Shown: piece after piece, positions 1 through 10,900 of the stretch
Numbering within the stretch: position 1 is the stretch's first letter
How the letters are laid out: the number at the start of each line of letters is the position of its first letter
NCBI RefSeq assembly: GCF_031143425.1
Contig: NC_090450.1
Location: 166,897,486-166,961,485, forward strand
Source of the DNA: Pleurodeles waltl
Lineage: Eukaryota; Chordata; Amphibia; Caudata; Salamandridae
Direction of reading: 5' to 3'
DNA length: 64,000 bases
Translations under genes and position numbers: made by a program
The notes under the pieces: model-generated
The model's database searches: none
What the model was told of the DNA's origin: nothing
The model's input: the letters and a program-made list of their open reading frames with translations, nothing else

Positions 1-680
1 GTAATAAACTTGCTTTCTGTACATGTGAAAAAAAACATTGTTGCACAGTATCAGCATTACTATGCTGGTGAAGTCAATTGGAATTTAACCCTTACTGAAC
101 AAACCAAATTTACTAACATTTTGCATAATGGTTGTGCCATTTTTGTGGTGCACACATGATGCAAAATGCTAGTAGATCTTTACAAAGCCATGCAAGGGGG
201 GGGCTTGTGCTGCCTTAAATGGTTTTGTAAAGACAGCGGCTTGCGCTACACTTTGACATCGCATTCTGGGAGACGATCCGTGGGTGTGGAGCATGGGTGT
301 CCCCATGCATCCACCCATAGATTTTGCACGATCCCGGATTTACAAAGGTTCATAAACCTGGGATTACGCCATATCGCTATGCCTCCCAGAGGATGGTCTA
401 ACAAGAACAAGAACTCTTTCTTTCTTCTCATTATTTCCTCTTTCTATGTGCATTTTTCAGCACACATTGAAAGAGGAAAATGCCTTGAGGGACTGTTTTT
501 GTATAGGAAGGTATCTGTGGTGCAAGAGGGCCTGCACTGGCCCTAGGCTGTGCCTGCACTATGAGAGAGCAGAAATGCACAATCTCTTAGTAGATATGGA
601 GCATTTCTGCTCTCTCCCTTTTAAGTTATATGTAACGCAGCAAGTTGCCTTTCTGTACTGCATATTGTGAAAGGTTAGTG
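1..680 (-). repeat. Dispersed repeat family, copy 1
   Basis: Two blocks here recur in reverse order and orientation at about 31690-32290. The 160-440 block, with a 'cccatgctccac' motif on its minus strand, matches 31998-32150. The near-palindromic block at 566-615 (AGAGCAGAAATGC...GCATTTCTGCTCTCT, spacer around CTTAGTAGATATGG) matches 31745-31795. No protein is encoded; the short frames across the block are broken and differ between copies. The unit looks like a non-autonomous interspersed repeat, but its ends are not defined and I cannot name the class. Confidence 0.5.
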
Positions 681-1158
681 AATTTGGTCCTAAATGTATT
701 TCCAGAAATAAACCCTCACTATGAGTCCTGCTTCTCAAAAATTGTGTGGATTCATGTGGTAAATATACCCATATAATTACAAGGGCATGACAGTACCCTC
801 GCCAGCTGTTGGCAGTGCATGACTGTAGATGCGGAGCAGGTAAAGAACCTAGCACTGCACAATACGACTAAGCCAGAGGAAAAAAAAACAAAAAACAAAC
901 AAACAATATAATCGTCACAAGGCATGAATGAATACATTACTCACCTTGAAATATTTGACCTCAGGTACGAGAAACCCTTAAGTATTCCTTTTTCCCTTCA
1001 ATGTTCAGTGCAGCAGATCCAGTTCAAAGTAGTGATGCACCACTAAGAAGCCTAGAGTCAAAACTGGTGGGAGCCTTACTTCTTCATCCTCGAGCAATAC
1101 ACGTTATAGCGATTACAATGTAGACGAGAAGAGCTGACATATTTCTTCGAGATATATA
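681..1158. other. No gene seen
   Basis: The stretch is AT-rich single-copy-looking DNA with an A/C-rich simple tract near 880-906. I see no coding frame with recognisable similarity and no RNA gene. Confidence 0.5.
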
Positions 1159-1787
1159 GGCCCTCATTCTGACCCTGGCGGATTGAATCCGCCAGGGCCG
1201 AGGGCAGCGAATGCACCGCCAACAGGCTGGCGGTGCATTCATGGGCATTCTGACCGCGGCGGTAACGCCGCGGTCAGAAACGGGAAACCAGCGGTCTCCC
1301 GCCGGTTTCCCGCTGCCCATGGGAATCCTCCATGGCGGCGCAGCAAGCTGCGCCGCCATGGGGATTCCGACCCCCTTCCCGCCAGCCTGGTTCTGGCGGT
1401 TTACACCGCCAGAACCTGGCTGGCGGGAACGGGTGTCGTGGGGCCCCTGGGGGCCCCTGCAGTGCCCATGCCAATGGCATGGGCACTGCAGGGGCCCCCA
1501 AACAGGGCCCCACATTGCTTTTCAGTGTCTGCTTAGCAGACACTGAAAAGCGCGACGGGTGCCACAGCACCCGTCGCACACCTTCCACTCCGCCGGCTCC
1601 ATTCGGAGCCGGCATCCTCGTGGAAGGCGCTTTCCCGCTGGGCCGGCGGGCGATCTTTTGCAGATCGCCCGCCGGCCCAGCGGGAAAGTTGAAATGCCCC
1701 CCGCGGTCTTCTGACCGCGGGGCGGTGTTTGGGATGTTTCCGCCCGGCGGGCGGCGTCCGCCGCCCGTCCGGGTCGGAATGAGGCCC
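1159..1787 (+). mobile_element. Serial-hairpin MITE, copy A (Harbinger-like termini)
   Basis: The ends are inverted: GGCCCTCATTC on the left and, read inward from the right, GGGCCTCATTC. Both flanks carry ATA, a candidate 3-bp target duplication (1156-1158 and 1788-1790). The interior is a chain of about 13 adjacent hairpins with almost no unpaired DNA. Examples are 1173-1197 (12-bp stem), 1209-1240, 1249-1278, 1322-1368, 1378-1429 (24 bp, one mismatch), 1449-1499 (about 25 bp, loop of 1-3 nt), 1517-1551, 1552-1577, 1581-1627, 1630-1688 (27 bp) and 1699-1722. Open frames across the unit are by-products of GC-rich palindromes. It has no transposase and would depend on one in trans. Copies B-E lie at 14698, 41024, 24279 and 25925. 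Confidence 0.85.
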
Positions 1788-2195
1788 ATAATGTTCAAAA
1801 GGTCAATTTGTCCCAATAACCTTGTATTGCGGTACATACCACAAACATTGATAACATTTGCAGCTGACAAGCGGCATCTAGGACATCTTGCACCATCCGA
1901 ATTGTCACCCACTCACCTTGCTAGACACTCCGGTGTATAGTAGAGCATAGTAATGGCTTTATATTGTTGCATAGCAGATATTAATTGTGAAGAAGAAATA
2001 GTAAATGACAGGATGATCATTGGAGAATCCACCAGTTGCCCTAGACAATTTTGTAGCCAATACCTCCAAATCAATCGTTTTTTCCTAAATTCAGTAAAGC
2101 AAGAGTATACTATCCTACGGTGAATTCTTCTGTCTCCCTTACGCATTAAATACAATAAACTAAGCTCCCTAACAGTACTGATTGAGGTGCTATCA
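1788..2195. other. No gene seen
   Basis: This is AT-rich DNA between the hairpin element and the satellite monomer, with no recognisable coding or RNA feature. Confidence 0.45.
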
Positions 2196-2290
2196 GCGGA
2201 CTGCAAGTCCCATCTGCCACTGGGCTCCAGGAGGTGGCCCTGCCACTATGGACACCCATCATTGCCACAGACAGGGGTTTCATTAACTCC
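2196..2290 (+). repeat. Single satellite monomer, left flank of the Ngaro element
   Basis: The block matches the monomers of the tandem array at 6158-6600: a GACTGCAAGTCCCATCT core, then a GGGCTCC...GAGG segment, CCCTGCCACTA, and a closing GGGGTTTCA. It is in the same orientation as the array. The Ngaro element lies exactly between this monomer and the array, so either the element inserted into a satellite or the repeat belongs to its terminal structure. Confidence 0.65.
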
Positions 2291-3008
2291 TGCACTTGTC
2301 TCACTCCAGTTATTTACAATTTCAACAATTCAACAAACAAGTCTGTCCAGACTTAGTTGTGGATAAACTTGACCGCTTTTATTGCTATATACCCATGAGT
2401 TATTGCCTAATACTCTTAAACATTCACCTACTATGGCAAGACCTTAATTTCACTGCTAATTAAATCACATTTACATTAAAAACCATACTCAATTTTTTCT
2501 GTCTGTTTCATACATCAAGAACAATCATTTTCTTAAAATCAACATAAAAAAATTTGTAAATGCAGTGACTGATCGTCCTTTGAGTCCTGGCCTCTGTTTG
2601 TCATGTCTCGTTGACCCATTTTGTCTTTAGGCAATTTCACATTTCGTTTCTGAGGGGGCTCAGTCCATATTGTTCGTTCTACCATATTTCACCGAGGGGG
2701 GGTAGCTTCAAAACTTATGGATTAGGCCCAACTCGCTACCTGGCATATGTCCGTGCCCTGCCATCTGTCCTGGCGGGTCTGGGCTGCGAGTGCCGTGTTC
2801 CGCTTACTCCCCTAGCTGGGCTCTTTTCACCCTGCCGGAAGGCATCCCCAGGTGTATGGACTTCCATCTGCACACTGCCTTACTAAGTGTGCCTATCGAT
2901 AATTTAGGTAAAACGTCCTTTAATTTCCACCACGCTGCCTGTGAGGCTTACGTCTCCTGGCAGCTCCCCCATCATTTCCCAAAAATGATTTTTTTTTTTG
3001 CAACCTGA

Positions 3009-3583
3009 CTATGCCATCCATGTAGCCAGGTTTGCCCAGAATATTGCCATTCCTACTGATGATAGGTGCACAGCGTCCGGTGCGTACAGTTCTGGTCGCC
3101 TGTTGTGAATCAAGCCATGGCGTATGCTCTCAAGCCCGTTTGCTTTGCAGTATTTGCAGACTGCAATGTTTAGCTTCCTTCTGGAGTTGTCCACCACCTT
3201 GTTTGAACAAGCCCCCCTTCACTGGATCCTGGGGATTATCTCGGACCATATGATGACCGTGTCTCCGCACAACTTTATTTCTGACAAGTCTCACCTTATC
3301 TCGTTCAGCAGGATCTTTCTCCCACTGTGGCTAAATCGTTTCCCCCCAGGTGTATGATTAGAACATCTGGGTGTTTCTGTGCGATGGCTAACAGACCCTT
3401 CATTGTTTTTGAGAGCTGCTCCCACTTCATGCCGGGAAAACCCCACCATTTGATATTCCTCGTCATTAAGTCTCTTCTCGTGCTGCTGACGTTCTGATTC
3501 CACCATGTTTGTAATCTAGAAACGGAGTGCCCGACCACCCATATTACCTTGGATGGCGCACCTGTCAATGGAATCAGACACAA
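3009..3583 (-). pseudogene. SGNH (GDSL-like) hydrolase of the Ngaro element, broken
   Basis: The N-terminal part (3583-3305) has the block I serine in a VVGHS context and the block III motif GGND (HLGGNDL). The C-terminal part (3197-3009) has the block V pair in YAPDAVHLSSVG, where D and H complete the hydrolase triad. The halves are in different frames, with a shift near 3310-3330. Two in-frame TGA codons follow at about 3289 and 3229, both explainable as C-to-T changes. The family is an esterase-like fold; its job in Ngaro elements is unknown. It lies directly downstream of the recombinase, only a few bases away. All three catalytic blocks can still be read, so the gene decayed in place rather than being truncated. 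Confidence 0.75.
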
Positions 3584-3590
3584 CTTGTAG

Positions 3591-4668
3591 TTATACTAAA
3601 TGTGGCCGTATATAACTTTTGTATGCCTTGGACTGCCACCTACCCACGGCTTTTATATCTTTTTCCTCCAAACCGAATTCTCCTGCTGTTGTGGCTGCAC
3701 CTATGCGAAAAGAATGGGACCTGAATACAGCTGACGCTAGACCGCCTTTCTTCAATGCTATGTGCATGACTGTCCAAAATTGGTATTTGCTCAGCCAATC
3801 CCCATTGCTGTGCATAAATAACGGGCCTGTTAAACTGGGACGTGTTGTCAGATAATTCCTTAAATTGCAGACCGGGCAATACTTTGTTTGTTTTATACAG
3901 CTGAGCTGGATCCAAATGCCTCTGCCCTGTTGGTCTGTTTTTGATTTCTTAAACAACAAGCGTACCCTGTCTGGTTCTGTTCTGCAAACCTCATCCTGAA
4001 TGCAGCTGTCGCCACCCGTTCTCTTTGCCGTGGCCACTAACTCGCTTACCCGAAGAAAGCTGTGGTTAAAAACTGCCTTGAAGAGACCTAGCTCGTAGCT
4101 GCCATCAGCCACTGTCTCCAGTGCGTCTATCAACCTTATCAATTTATTGAAATCTATGGGGTGCCTGTAGTCCCTTCTTGGCCCCTCTAGCCGCTTCCAA
4201 CCCTTCATTGCTGCTCTAATATAGTGTGAGGCTGTGGGATCCAGGCCTGTCTGAATCTTTGTAAAATGTGCCACCGCTGCCAGGTGAGCCTGCGTCCAGG
4301 CCTTTGTTTTACCCTGCTGGTATGCTCATTTGATGAAATGTTCCACTGCTGGCCTGGTTGCCACGGGATCGCCCAATTTTTTTCAGGCCCCCTTTCTCCA
4401 TATGTAACTTGCCGTATTTAGAGTACCTCTTGTGTGTCTCTGGCTTGAGTGCATTGTGAACTAGTATTGACAGGTAGGCTCCGCCAGCTCCCACAGACTT
4501 TCCGGAAAAGGGGTCATCTCGCTCTTTGCTTCTGGAGCTAGTTTCCTGAATTTGTCCATCTGGGAACGAGAGTGAGTGTCTGCTCGTGAGTTTTTTTTTT
4601 ATACCCTGTACATGTCTGGCCCTGATGTCCAGATTCCCCCTTAGCTGGATGCTGACCAAACACCTCAA
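3591..4668 (-). pseudogene. Tyrosine recombinase of the Ngaro element (catalytic domain intact, N-terminus frameshifted)
   Basis: The enzyme would cut and rejoin the circular cDNA at the target site. An uninterrupted 227-residue frame (4274-3591) contains the whole catalytic domain: R75 in LRVSEL, a lysine around 110 in KKSKTD, the H-x-x-R box at 187-190 (HSFR), W213 and the nucleophile region AYKSYIRP (Y221 most likely). The core-binding domain is upstream in another frame (4668-4309, around LKPETHKRYSKYGK), joined through a frameshift near 4375 by a run of A/T. The only internal start for the 227-residue frame lies after the core-binding domain, so a functional full-length protein is unlikely. 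The frame ends eight bases before the hydrolase frame. Confidence 0.8.
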
Positions 4669-4871
4669 AAATCTCAGTGTATCAGGGCACGATGCCGAAC
4701 CCTGGTTTATTGCATTACTACCCCTAAGTTATCTGACCAAATTGTTAGCTTCATGTTCCGTAGCTTATGATTCCAGACTGTCATGGCTACTACTATGGGG
4801 AATAGTTTCAGAAATGTAATGTTCTTGGTGACCCCGAGTTCGTGCCACCTGTCTGGCCATTGACCCACATA

Positions 4872-6092
4872 TCATTCCTTGCCTAACAGTGCCCCGAATC
4901 CACAGGCGCCTGAGGCGTCCCTGAACAACGCTAGTTCGTTGGCAGTTATCCAGCCCTCTCTACAAATGAGCATACTGTTGAACTGATCGAGGAAGGAGTC
5001 CCACATGGCCAGATCGCTTTTAACTCCTGAACCTAGCCTGACATGATGGTGTTTCTCGCGCAAACCTGCTGTCAATCTACTCAGATGTCATGCAAAAACT
5101 CGACCTGCTGGGATAACCCTGCTTGCACAGTTAAGTTTTCCAACCATCCTTTGTAGCTCTCCGAGTGTTGCTTTCTGTCTATCCCGCATGTACCTGAGTT
5201 CCTCCTTTAACTCCATAACCTTGTTTGTAGGGATCCTTGCTGTTTCAGTACATGAGTCTAACTCAATACCCAAGAAAACTAGGGTTGTAGTTGGTCCGCC
5301 AGTTTTTTCCCCCGCTATTTCTTTAGCGAATGTTTTAAAAGAACATAGTTAGGTTGCGCATTCCCCTGTGCCTGCTTTCCCTACAAATAGAAAGTCATAC
5401 AAATAATGCATCTTACCTCTGGCTGGGTGTGTCTTATGCAAAGCCCATTCCAAGAATGTACTAAACTGCTCAAACTAAGCACATGAGATGGAGCAGCCCA
5501 TGGGCATGGCCTTGTCAACATAAACATTCCTGCTGTGTTAAAAACCTAACAAGTAGAAGCTGTCTGGACGTACCAGTAATAGGTGGAATTCTGACTCAAT
5601 GCAGGCCTTTGCTAACAGTGCTCCTCTGCCTGCTGCTTTTATCAAATCAATGGCATCCTCTACGGTGGTGTAGGCAACAGAGCAAGCCTCAGAGGTGATA
5701 CTGTCATTTACTGATGCGCCTTCCGGGTATGATAAGTGATGTATTAGTCTGAATTGGCCAGCTTCTTTCTTTGGTACCACACCTAACGGGGATATTATTA
5801 GGTTTTTGGGTGTTGGGAAAGGCAACGGACCTTCAATGCGATCTAGCCTCAATTCCTTCTCAATTTTTTGTTGCACCACTTCTGGGTGTTCTTTTGCTGA
5901 TTTTAGGTTTTTCCCGTTTCCTCCCACTATTGTTTCTGACACTGGAATATGTAAACCTTCTTCGAATCCTTTTACCAAAATCTCTGCATCACTCTTGTTG
6001 TAATGTTCATTGGCTAGCTTTCTTAAAAATTGCATATTAATGGGGGATTTGGCCAACTTTAAAACTGGTTTGACCGCTCCTTCTGTGTCCAA
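4872..6092 (-). pseudogene. Reverse transcriptase and RNase H of the Ngaro element, broken
   Basis: The N-terminal RT frame (6092-5538, 184 residues) has the typical DIRS/Ngaro fingers, for example SPLGVVPKK followed by FRLIHHLSYP. The palm continues in broken frames. The catalytic box, expected as Y-x-D-D, reads HYLYDFLF near 5400, so the first metal-binding Asp is Tyr. FLGIELD follows in the 5273-5088 frame. The RNase H start (LFRDASGACGFGALLG) ends the 5075-4872 frame. At least three stops or shifts separate the pieces. The coding similarity begins abruptly near 6125, so the 5' part of the polyprotein and gag are missing. Confidence 0.8.
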
Positions 6093-6157
6093 GGCAGCCG
6101 TTATGGCGTCGGCCCGTTATGCCCCTTTCAGGGGCAGCCTTTGTTTTTACGATTATA

Positions 6158-6600
6158 AAGCACAGTTGGTTGTCCTGTGGTGTAGGAGATATCATAAGGG
6201 GGACTGCAAGTCCCATCTACCACAGGGCTCCTGGATGTGGTCCTGCCACTAGGGATGCCTTCATTGGCACCAGCTGGGGTTTTGTTCAGGGCTGTAAAGC
6301 ACAGTTTGTTGTCCAGTCGCATGGGAGGTGCTATCAAAGAGACTGCAATTCCTATGTACCATTGGGCTCCTGGAGGCAGCCCTGCCACTACTGACACCAT
6401 CATTGCCACCAGCTGGGGTTTCAATTAGTGCTATAAAGCACAGTTTTCTTTGTCCTGCAGCCAGGTGGTGCTGTCAGTGGGGCTGCAAGTCCCATCTACC
6501 ATTGGGCTCCTGGAGGCAGCCCTGCCACTACGGACACCATCATTGTGACCAGCTGGGGTTTTATTTAATGCTACAAAGCACAGTTTGTTTTCTTGTGGCA
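6158..6600 (+). repeat. Tandem array, 139-bp monomers, about 3.2 copies
   Basis: The anchor AAAGCACAG recurs at 6158, 6296, 6435 and 6575, giving spacings of 138-140 bp. Each monomer carries a GCAAGTCCCATCTACCA-like segment, GGGCTCCTGGA, CCCTGCCACTA and AGCTGGGGTTT. A lone further monomer sits at 2196-2290 on the other side of the Ngaro element. Frames crossing the array are repeat artefacts. Confidence 0.85.
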
Positions 6601-8494
6601 CAGGACATGTGTGGTCTGTGCCCGGAAAAAGCCTGGGACAAGCGCAAGCCCATCCTGAGCATCAGCACCAAGAAGAGGCAGAGCTCCGCACTTTTATCCT
6701 TCACCTACAGGTTCGCATGTGTGCGTGGGAAGCCCTGCTTTTGCTTTGCTTTCCATGCTTGCTACAGACATATTTTGGGCCAGGTCACTGGAAGATTACT
6801 GTAGTTTTTTATTTGTTTTGAGATTTGTGTAATTTTTTTCCTTTAAGTTTGCATCTCCCTCGTCTCCATTTTATCTCTCGTCCACTGATGGAGTGACTAC
6901 TGGAGGCTCTTTGATTAGTCGTGGGATGCTCAGGTTTCCCGTTTTGGTCATAGTGTGGAGAAAGGATTGAGGTATTTCTGCTGTTCGACAACACGGTCAC
7001 AGCCCGGCTTTACCCCAACTTGAATGACATTCCACTAACCTTGTTCTGGGGGTGATTACAAGCCTTTGAAGCCAGTCTGCTTCTTTTGTTTGGTGGGTGG
7101 GGTTTGGTGGTTCAGAGGGTTTGATTGTTTATATGTTGTGTAAGTGTGACTCACTGTTCTTATTTACTTATTACATGTTTTTATAGTTGTCCTTTCTTAA
7201 TTAAAAATTAGTAAAAGAAAGGCTGTGGATGGACGGTAAGGGCTTCTAAACTAAAGAAATGTTCGCTGTTGGCTGGTGAACATTGTGTCATAGATAAGAT
7301 TGCTAGCTTTATATGAGAGTGTGCTGACATAATTCCAACCCCCTTCTGGGTGCTCAAAATACTACTATTGTATTGGACGAACTTACCAACTGTATTCCTA
7401 AAATGTTCAAAAGATCTCATCTATGAGCAGTATCACCTCAGCCAAAGATTTTCTAAGAACCAGCCCCATAACTGGCATTGTGAAATCTCCTACAGTTGAG
7501 GTTGTAATTGAAATTCAGTGTTCTAATCATTATTCTGCTCTTGATTTAGAGATTTCTCCAGAGGTTTCATCAGAGAATTTACAAGCTGACTGATTGGGTT
7601 AATCAAACATAGGTTTATTCTCAATATCACAGAGGTTTATAGGGACAGTTGGGCGATTGAAAGACCAGGTTAAGGAACTCCACAAGGTTTTGGTAAATTG
7701 CAAAGGGTGTAATAACAAAGGTTACAGAACAAGCTTTTCTAGAGGCGAGGAAGGGAATTGGGTGGGTCCTCCTATTATCCAGGAAGACCCTACTTCATTA
7801 CATCACTGAACTGTGCATAGTCAGTTAACAATGGATATCCAGACTCAACCACCCCAGTTCGGCAAGTTTACAGGCAGTGCTCTTGTGCCATGTCAGACTG
7901 GGGGGGGGAATCCAAAAGCAGCCCCCCTGTGTTGGTATTGCCCAAGTGGGTTGCTAGTCCTGAACACGGGTGTTGAGGGACGCATTTGGTTTTTGTGACC
8001 CTCCTATTGATTGTCCTCATATGTTATGTGCAAGAGGGGTGATTCAAAAATGTTTTTTATATCCCTAGGAAAGCGAAGACTAACCTGGACAGTTTACCTC
8101 ATGTGTGTCCCTAAGCTATCCCCGGATTCAAGGGAAGATAGTAATTCATAAATCAATAAACCCATTGATTTTGCAAGGGCAGGCAGTATTAATCAATCAA
8201 TAGGAGTGATATAGTGAGTTAGGAAAGGATCGCCTTCCCCAATAAAATGCATAATAGGGTGCATGTTTCTTTTATAAATAAGGAGATAGTGGAGGGACTT
8301 ATGGCCATTGATACTACAACAATTTCTTGTGTCAATTCTGCCATATTGATAACATTTTGAGACTTGATTACATCTTCTGGATTAAGTAGATATGGGATGG
8401 GTGAGAAGGTGTGGGATGAAGGAACTACAACAGACAGGGGTTCTGTCTGACTGAGTCAGCAGGCCCCCCTTGTTGCCCAAGGGTTACGACCACC
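6601..8494. other. No gene seen; may include the 5' part of the following LINE
   Basis: The stretch is mainly AT-rich with no frame over about 60 codons that I recognise. The last few hundred bases could be the 5' leader of the non-LTR element whose endonuclease starts near 8540, but nothing in the sequence fixes that boundary. Confidence 0.4.
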
Positions 8495-8539
8495 ATGCTG
8501 CTTGCCTCTCAATTCTCTATGGAACAAAGCTACATTTCC

Positions 8540-9075
8540 CAGTCATCATTGAAAATTCCTTCCTGGAATGTATCCGGGATATCCAAACTGCTATCACAGG
8601 TGGAATCGGGCCAGTTTATTGATACATTTGATGTCTGCCAATTTCAGAAGACGTGGTGCTTATCTTCCTTTCTTAGGAGTGGGTTTACATCATATTGTGT
8701 AAATTAAATTAAGTCTAGCAGGCCTAGGCATAGGGGAGGACTGGGAATGTGGGTCAAGACCTTCCTGCAGTGTAAAATCATTACTCTCTACATTGACTTC
8801 CCTGACATTTTAGCAGTTAGGTTGGATCTTCTTTCTGGCCTATCGCTACAAATGTTTAATGTGTACAACAGAGTGGGAGAGTGCAATGTAGAATCTATGG
8901 TTCTGAACGTTCTTGAGTATGACCTCTCTGAATACTCGGGGAGAAACCTACTGTTGGTGGCTAGTTATTTTAACTCTACATTCAAACCACTAGCCGCTAC
9001 ACCACCCAAATTAATCTATGAAGGTGACGGTCAGATAGATATTCCCCACATTGACTTACCTGTTGTAAGATGAAC
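8540..9075 (+). pseudogene. LINE endonuclease domain, broken
   Basis: The start of an APE endonuclease is readable in SWNVSGISKLL (8562 onward). DVCQFQKTW follows where active copies have the I-x-x-Q-E-T metal-binding box, so the catalytic Glu is replaced by Lys. After a stop near 8707 the same domain continues at 8747-9073 with DILAVRLDL and FNVYNRVGE. The endonuclease would nick the target DNA to prime reverse transcription. It lies at the 5' end of the element and its catalytic residues are damaged. Confidence 0.65.
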
Positions 9076-10099
9076 CACTAACTGTGCCGGGATATTGGAA
9101 GTCACATTAAACTTTGATCTTAAGGCTACTAATGGCTGAACCCCTTCTGACCCTCAGGGTTAGCCGACTCTTGATAGACCAGACTGCAGTAGCAAAATTG
9201 ATTACTTTTTGGCTGATTTAAAGATATACCAGCGATATTGGATATGGAAGTGGTAAATCGATCTGATAGTGATCACAATGCCCTGAGTTTGTCATTCCTG
9301 GATAATCCAGTCTCCCTGTTGGTTTGTTGTGGCTCCAGAGAAGTAGGAGACACCTGGTACACAAACAATAGGAAATCCATTAAGTAGGATGGGATGAAGA
9401 AGCACCCCTCTTCCCTAGAGACAGTTATTCATAGAGTTAAGTCTGAGGTTGAATCTTTATTGCTATTAGCACAGAGCGGAGGAATAAAGAGTTTATCAAT
9501 AGTCGTGATTCCCTTTTCATTCATATTAAAAGCTGTTAGGTAAAGATAAATGGAAATATAAGCATGGCCCTAATCTTGATGCTTGGTATAATGTAGCTTG
9601 TAAGTTAGCAAAAAATAAGCTCTTAGAAGCAATTAAATAGCATTCTGAGTCAGAGATGTCATGCTGCAGGATTTACTATCAGCAGGCAATGGTTCAAACT
9701 AAAAGGGACTACGAGAATTCATTGTGGACATCCTTAAACAATGCTTTAACCATCAAAAATACAAATTGTTTTTTAGAAGATAGCTGCAGTCTGCCTATAT
9801 GGCCAAAAAATCACAATGGAATTCCATGTTAAACCTTGAGAGGGGTTGCGTATTTTAGTAAATTGTATTCATTATAGTGCAACGTAGGACAAGAGGTTGA
9901 GGTGACTGGGGACACCAGTAGTATACACACACTTCAAGCTCCCTCTCATTCCTATTAAAGGAGCCATAGATGCAACGGAATCTAGCTCCCTCACCTGTGT
10001 GCCAGGTCCTGACAGGGTTCCTAATGATCTATACAGGAGTAACCCAGAAATCTGGGGGCCATTTATAAATTTGCTCCGATCCTTGCTGGTATGGACATC

Positions 10100-10900
10100 C
10101 CTCCTTCTTAGAAACTAGTGGTAATTATAACTATTTACAAAAAGGTGGGTTGTTCTGCCCCGGGGAACTATAGGCCAATAAGCCTGATTGAGAGTCACTT
10201 CAACAAATCTTTTGAAAACAGGTATTGGCCCACTTACAAGACTGGATCAAAGCAAAGAGCATCTTGTCAGATTGGCGGTCGGAGTTTACAGCCCGTGTAA
10301 GCACCATTGAATAGGTTTTTCATTTTATTTGTATTTATTGGAAGGAGGTTACAATTAAGGGTAACCATTATATGGCCCTCATGGATCTCGGCTCCGCTTT
10401 CAACCTGGACCCAAAGGCCAAGCTTCTGAGGGTTTTGGAAGATTTGGGTATACCAGCTCTCCAGCTGAATATCCTAATAAGGCTGCATGAGGGAAATTTC
10501 ACACGGGTTAGGCGAAGGGAGGCCGGGGCCGTGACTGATCCCATCCTGTGTACCGTGGGGTCAGGCAAGGGTGTGTCTTGACACCTGTCCTGTTTACATT
10601 ATATATTAATTGAGCTTGTGAACAAGGTTGGTTGTGATGTGCCTAAAATATGGGGGAGAAGAGTTCTGGCCCTCCTCTTCGCTGAAGACGCCCTGCAGAT
10701 TTCAAAGTTCCCCAGGGGTTGCAACAGTTGTTAGAGGATTTTCATGGATTTTGTCAAGAACAGGGTTTGGAAATTAACAACATGAAGACAAAGTGTATGA
10801 TCTTTTTGCACCAGAGGGCCACCAGCTATAAGAGGTGTATGATGGTAGATGCTAAGCAAATTGGTGCAGTGGCCATTTTTGACTATTTAAGGATATGACT
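10100..10900 (+). pseudogene. LINE reverse transcriptase domain, broken
   Basis: Fingers are visible near 10150-10200 (NYRPISLIES). The palm begins at 10372 (ALMDLGSAFN, which has Asn where active enzymes usually keep Asp) and continues through the GIP...LIRLHEGN segment to TDPILCTVGSGKGVS before a stop at 10579. The catalytic box follows near 10672-10690 as LLFAEDALQIS, with Glu at the first acidic position of the usual A-D-D. The next segment resembles the thumb (DFVKN...W/LEI/LTN), in shifted frames. The enzyme is certainly dead. Confidence 0.7.

Larger units (their letters stand above)
2291..6130 (-). mobile_element. Ngaro-type tyrosine-recombinase retrotransposon, 5'-truncated and decayed
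   Basis: On the minus strand the order is RT/RNase H (6092-4872), tyrosine recombinase (4668-3591), then an SGNH hydrolase (3583-3009). DIRS-order elements use a tyrosine recombinase rather than a DDE integrase. A downstream SGNH-hydrolase frame is known from vertebrate Ngaro elements, and I see no DIRS-type methyltransferase, so Ngaro fits best. No gag frame lies upstream of RT: coding similarity stops near 6125 and satellite DNA begins. The 2291-3008 part is non-coding and would be the 3' region, but I could not define split direct repeats. Stops and frameshifts make it non-autonomous. Confidence 0.8.

Noticed and set aside
1159..1787. CpG island or promoter of a nearby gene
   Set aside because: The GC content comes from the hairpin element, identical in kind to four other copies, and no gene is adjacent.
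1084..1940. Overlapping 110-210 codon frames on both strands
   Set aside because: They cover the GC-rich hairpin element, where palindromes suppress stops on both strands. The same happens at the other copies (14644-15327, 25879-26463, 40898-41681).
2291..6130. DIRS element proper instead of Ngaro
   Set aside because: No methyltransferase domain is readable after RNase H, and the SGNH hydrolase downstream of the recombinase points to Ngaro. The missing 5' part leaves some doubt.
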